Source: JANNPJ01 sp031400005
GTDB lineage: Bacteria > Actinomycetota > Actinomycetes > Actinomycetales > Kineosporiaceae
NCBI GenBank assembly: GCA_031400005.1
Contig: JANNPJ010000500.1
Location: forward strand, 1-6,776
Reading direction: 5' to 3'
Length of the DNA: 6,776 bases
The position numbers and the translations under genes are program-made. Position 1 is the stretch's first letter; each line of letters starts with the position of its first letter. The notes under the pieces are model-generated. The model was not told where the DNA came from, ran no database searches, and saw only the letters and a program-made list of their open reading frames with translations. Below are positions 6,229-6,776 of the stretch, piece by piece.

Positions 6229-6266
6229 AAATGAGGCCGTCCCGAGGTGAGGGACGGCCTCATTTT
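6229..6266 (+). terminator. Strong rho-independent terminator after the deoC-ALDH operon
   Basis: Perfect 15-bp arms, AAATGAGGCCGTCCC at 6229-6243 and its reverse complement at 6251-6265, enclose a 7-nt loop and end in TTTT. It lies 127 bp after the last ALDH stop and should end that operon's transcript, insulating the lipoprotein gene. The A-rich 5' flank means it may work weakly in the other direction too. Confidence 0.85.
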
Positions 6267-6422
6267 CATCGAATCGGTCGAGCGCCCCCCGGCTAGGCGC
6301 TTAGGTGGATCTTGGTTGTGGCGGCTGTCGAACAAAGGGCCGAACAAGGGTGAGCGGCGGAGCCGGGAGACCGGTAGGGTCCGGTGTCCGTGATCTGGGG
6401 GTCTTGTCCGTTGTTTGCTATT

Positions 6423-6426
6423 GGAG
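6423..6426 (+). promoter_or_regulatory. Ribosome binding site GGAG for the lipoprotein gene
   Basis: GGAG is followed by 5 nt and then ATG 6432, supporting this start for the truncated 3'-end gene. Confidence 0.6.
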
Positions 6427-6431
6427 TTGTA

Positions 6432-6776
6432 ATGCGCCCTTTTGTGGCAGCCGCCGGGATGACCTTCGTCCTATTCGCCGGTGCGGCCTGCGGGAACGCC
6501 CCCGTGGTGACGCTTGCCGGATCGGGGGCGAGCACCGCCGAGGCGGTCCCTGGCGGTGCCGCGGGTGGTAACACCGTAAAGGTGTGTGCAGACGTGAAGC
6601 GGATCAACACCTCAACCGCAGCGAAGCTGACCGCCACGCTGAAGGCGCCCTTCGACGCGCTCATGGCGGGCGAGGGCTCGGAGGAGGAGTTCAACAAGGC
6701 CGTCAAGAAAACGATGGCAACAGGCGGTAAGTGGATCAAAAAGCTGGAGGCGCAGAGCGCTGCCGCCACGGACCCC
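6432..6776 (+). CDS. Putative secreted or lipid-anchored helical protein, 3'-truncated by window edge
   Basis: An open frame of 115 codons runs in phase to the last base with no stop. Residues 1-19 form a short signal-like segment (MRPFVAAAGMTFVLFAGAAC) with Cys20. The GAAC sequence lacks the usual Leu at -3, so it is an imperfect lipobox and lipid attachment is probable rather than certain. Residues about 21-48 are a low-complexity Gly/Ala/Ser/Thr spacer. From about residue 49 (VKVCADVKRIN) onward the chain is Lys-rich, alternates charges, and looks helical, with one further Cys. The family is not recognised. Its own ribosome site and the upstream terminator indicate an independent transcription unit. 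Lysine codons are locally frequent, but third positions stay G/C-rich. Confidence 0.7.
   Translation, partial: MRPFVAAAGMTFVLFAGAACGNAPVVTLAGSGASTAEAVPGGAAGGNTVKVCADVKRINTSTAAKLTATLKAPFDALMAGEGSEEEFNKAVKKTMATGGKWIKKLEAQSAAATDP

Larger units (their letters stand above)
6103..6431. other. 329-bp intergenic region with palindrome, terminator and short repeats
   Basis: No convincing gene is present. The region holds a 20-bp palindrome at 6110-6129, a TTGACT box at 6141-6146 that lacks a good -10 element, a strong terminator at 6229-6266, and a small GC hairpin (AGCGCC 6281-6286 with GGCGCT 6296-6301) without a T tract. It also holds a near-direct repeat, CGAACAAAGGG at 6329-6339 and CGAACAAGGG at 6341-6350. 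A weak -10-like TAGGGT at 6375-6380 may belong to the downstream lipoprotein gene. No tRNA or known riboswitch fold is recognisable. Confidence 0.5.

Noticed and set aside
6231..6296. A 21-codon plus-strand mini-ORF with GGAAG upstream of its ATG
   Set aside because: Its ATG and first twelve codons lie in the 15-bp terminator stem, so the coding potential is a by-product of the hairpin.
6281..6301. GC hairpin AGCGCC/GGCGCT as a second terminator
   Set aside because: The stem is only 6 bp and is not followed by a T tract; the strong terminator just upstream already does the job.
6293..6769. A 158-codon minus-strand open frame over the lipoprotein gene
   Set aside because: It is antisense to a plus-strand frame with a good GGAG ribosome site, signal-like N-terminus and G/C-rich third positions; its protein is low-complexity Ala/Pro/Ser/Thr with no recognisable motif.

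Overview
This GC-rich window, with strong G/C preference at third codon positions, GTG starts and dense gene packing, looks like chromosomal DNA of a high-GC actinomycete. I cannot name a genus from it. The frames are clean, and I see no transposase, integrase, CRISPR array, rRNA or tRNA.

Layout. (1) Bases 1-922, plus strand: the 3' three-quarters of an N-acylglucosamine 2-epimerase (AGE) superfamily sugar epimerase/isomerase, cut by the window edge. (2) Bases 2557 down to 903, minus strand: a likely two-gene unit. The first gene encodes a D-isomer-specific 2-hydroxyacid dehydrogenase homologue that lacks the family's catalytic Arg, Glu and His and has an altered Rossmann glycine motif. The second encodes a small membrane-anchored protein with a Pro/Glu/Ala linker and an unrecognised beta-rich outer domain. 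Its 3' end overlaps the 3' end of the epimerase gene. (3) Bases 2558-2730: a divergent control region with two small palindromes. (4) Bases 2731-6102, plus strand: a tight three-gene operon. It encodes a eukaryote-type deoxyribose-phosphate aldolase (DeoC), a full catalytic aldehyde dehydrogenase (ALDH), and a roughly 290-residue ALDH-like protein that lacks the catalytic domain and nucleophile. (5) Bases 6103-6431: an intergenic region with a perfect palindrome resembling CsoR/RcnR-family operators and a very strong hairpin terminator. (6) Bases 6432-6776: the start of a secreted or lipid-anchored Lys-rich helical protein running off the window end.

How the genes fit together. DeoC splits 2-deoxyribose 5-phosphate into glyceraldehyde 3-phosphate and acetaldehyde. 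The adjacent ALDH is well placed to oxidise the toxic acetaldehyde to acetate, so the operon reads as a deoxyribose/deoxynucleoside salvage route. The two ALDH genes overlap by 4 nt, and their combined length and domain order match the two-domain ALDH16 architecture, here split into two proteins. The main points for a second look are this split ALDH16-like pair, the apparent pseudo-dehydrogenase divergent from deoC, and a metal-sensor-type palindrome with no metal-handling gene in view.
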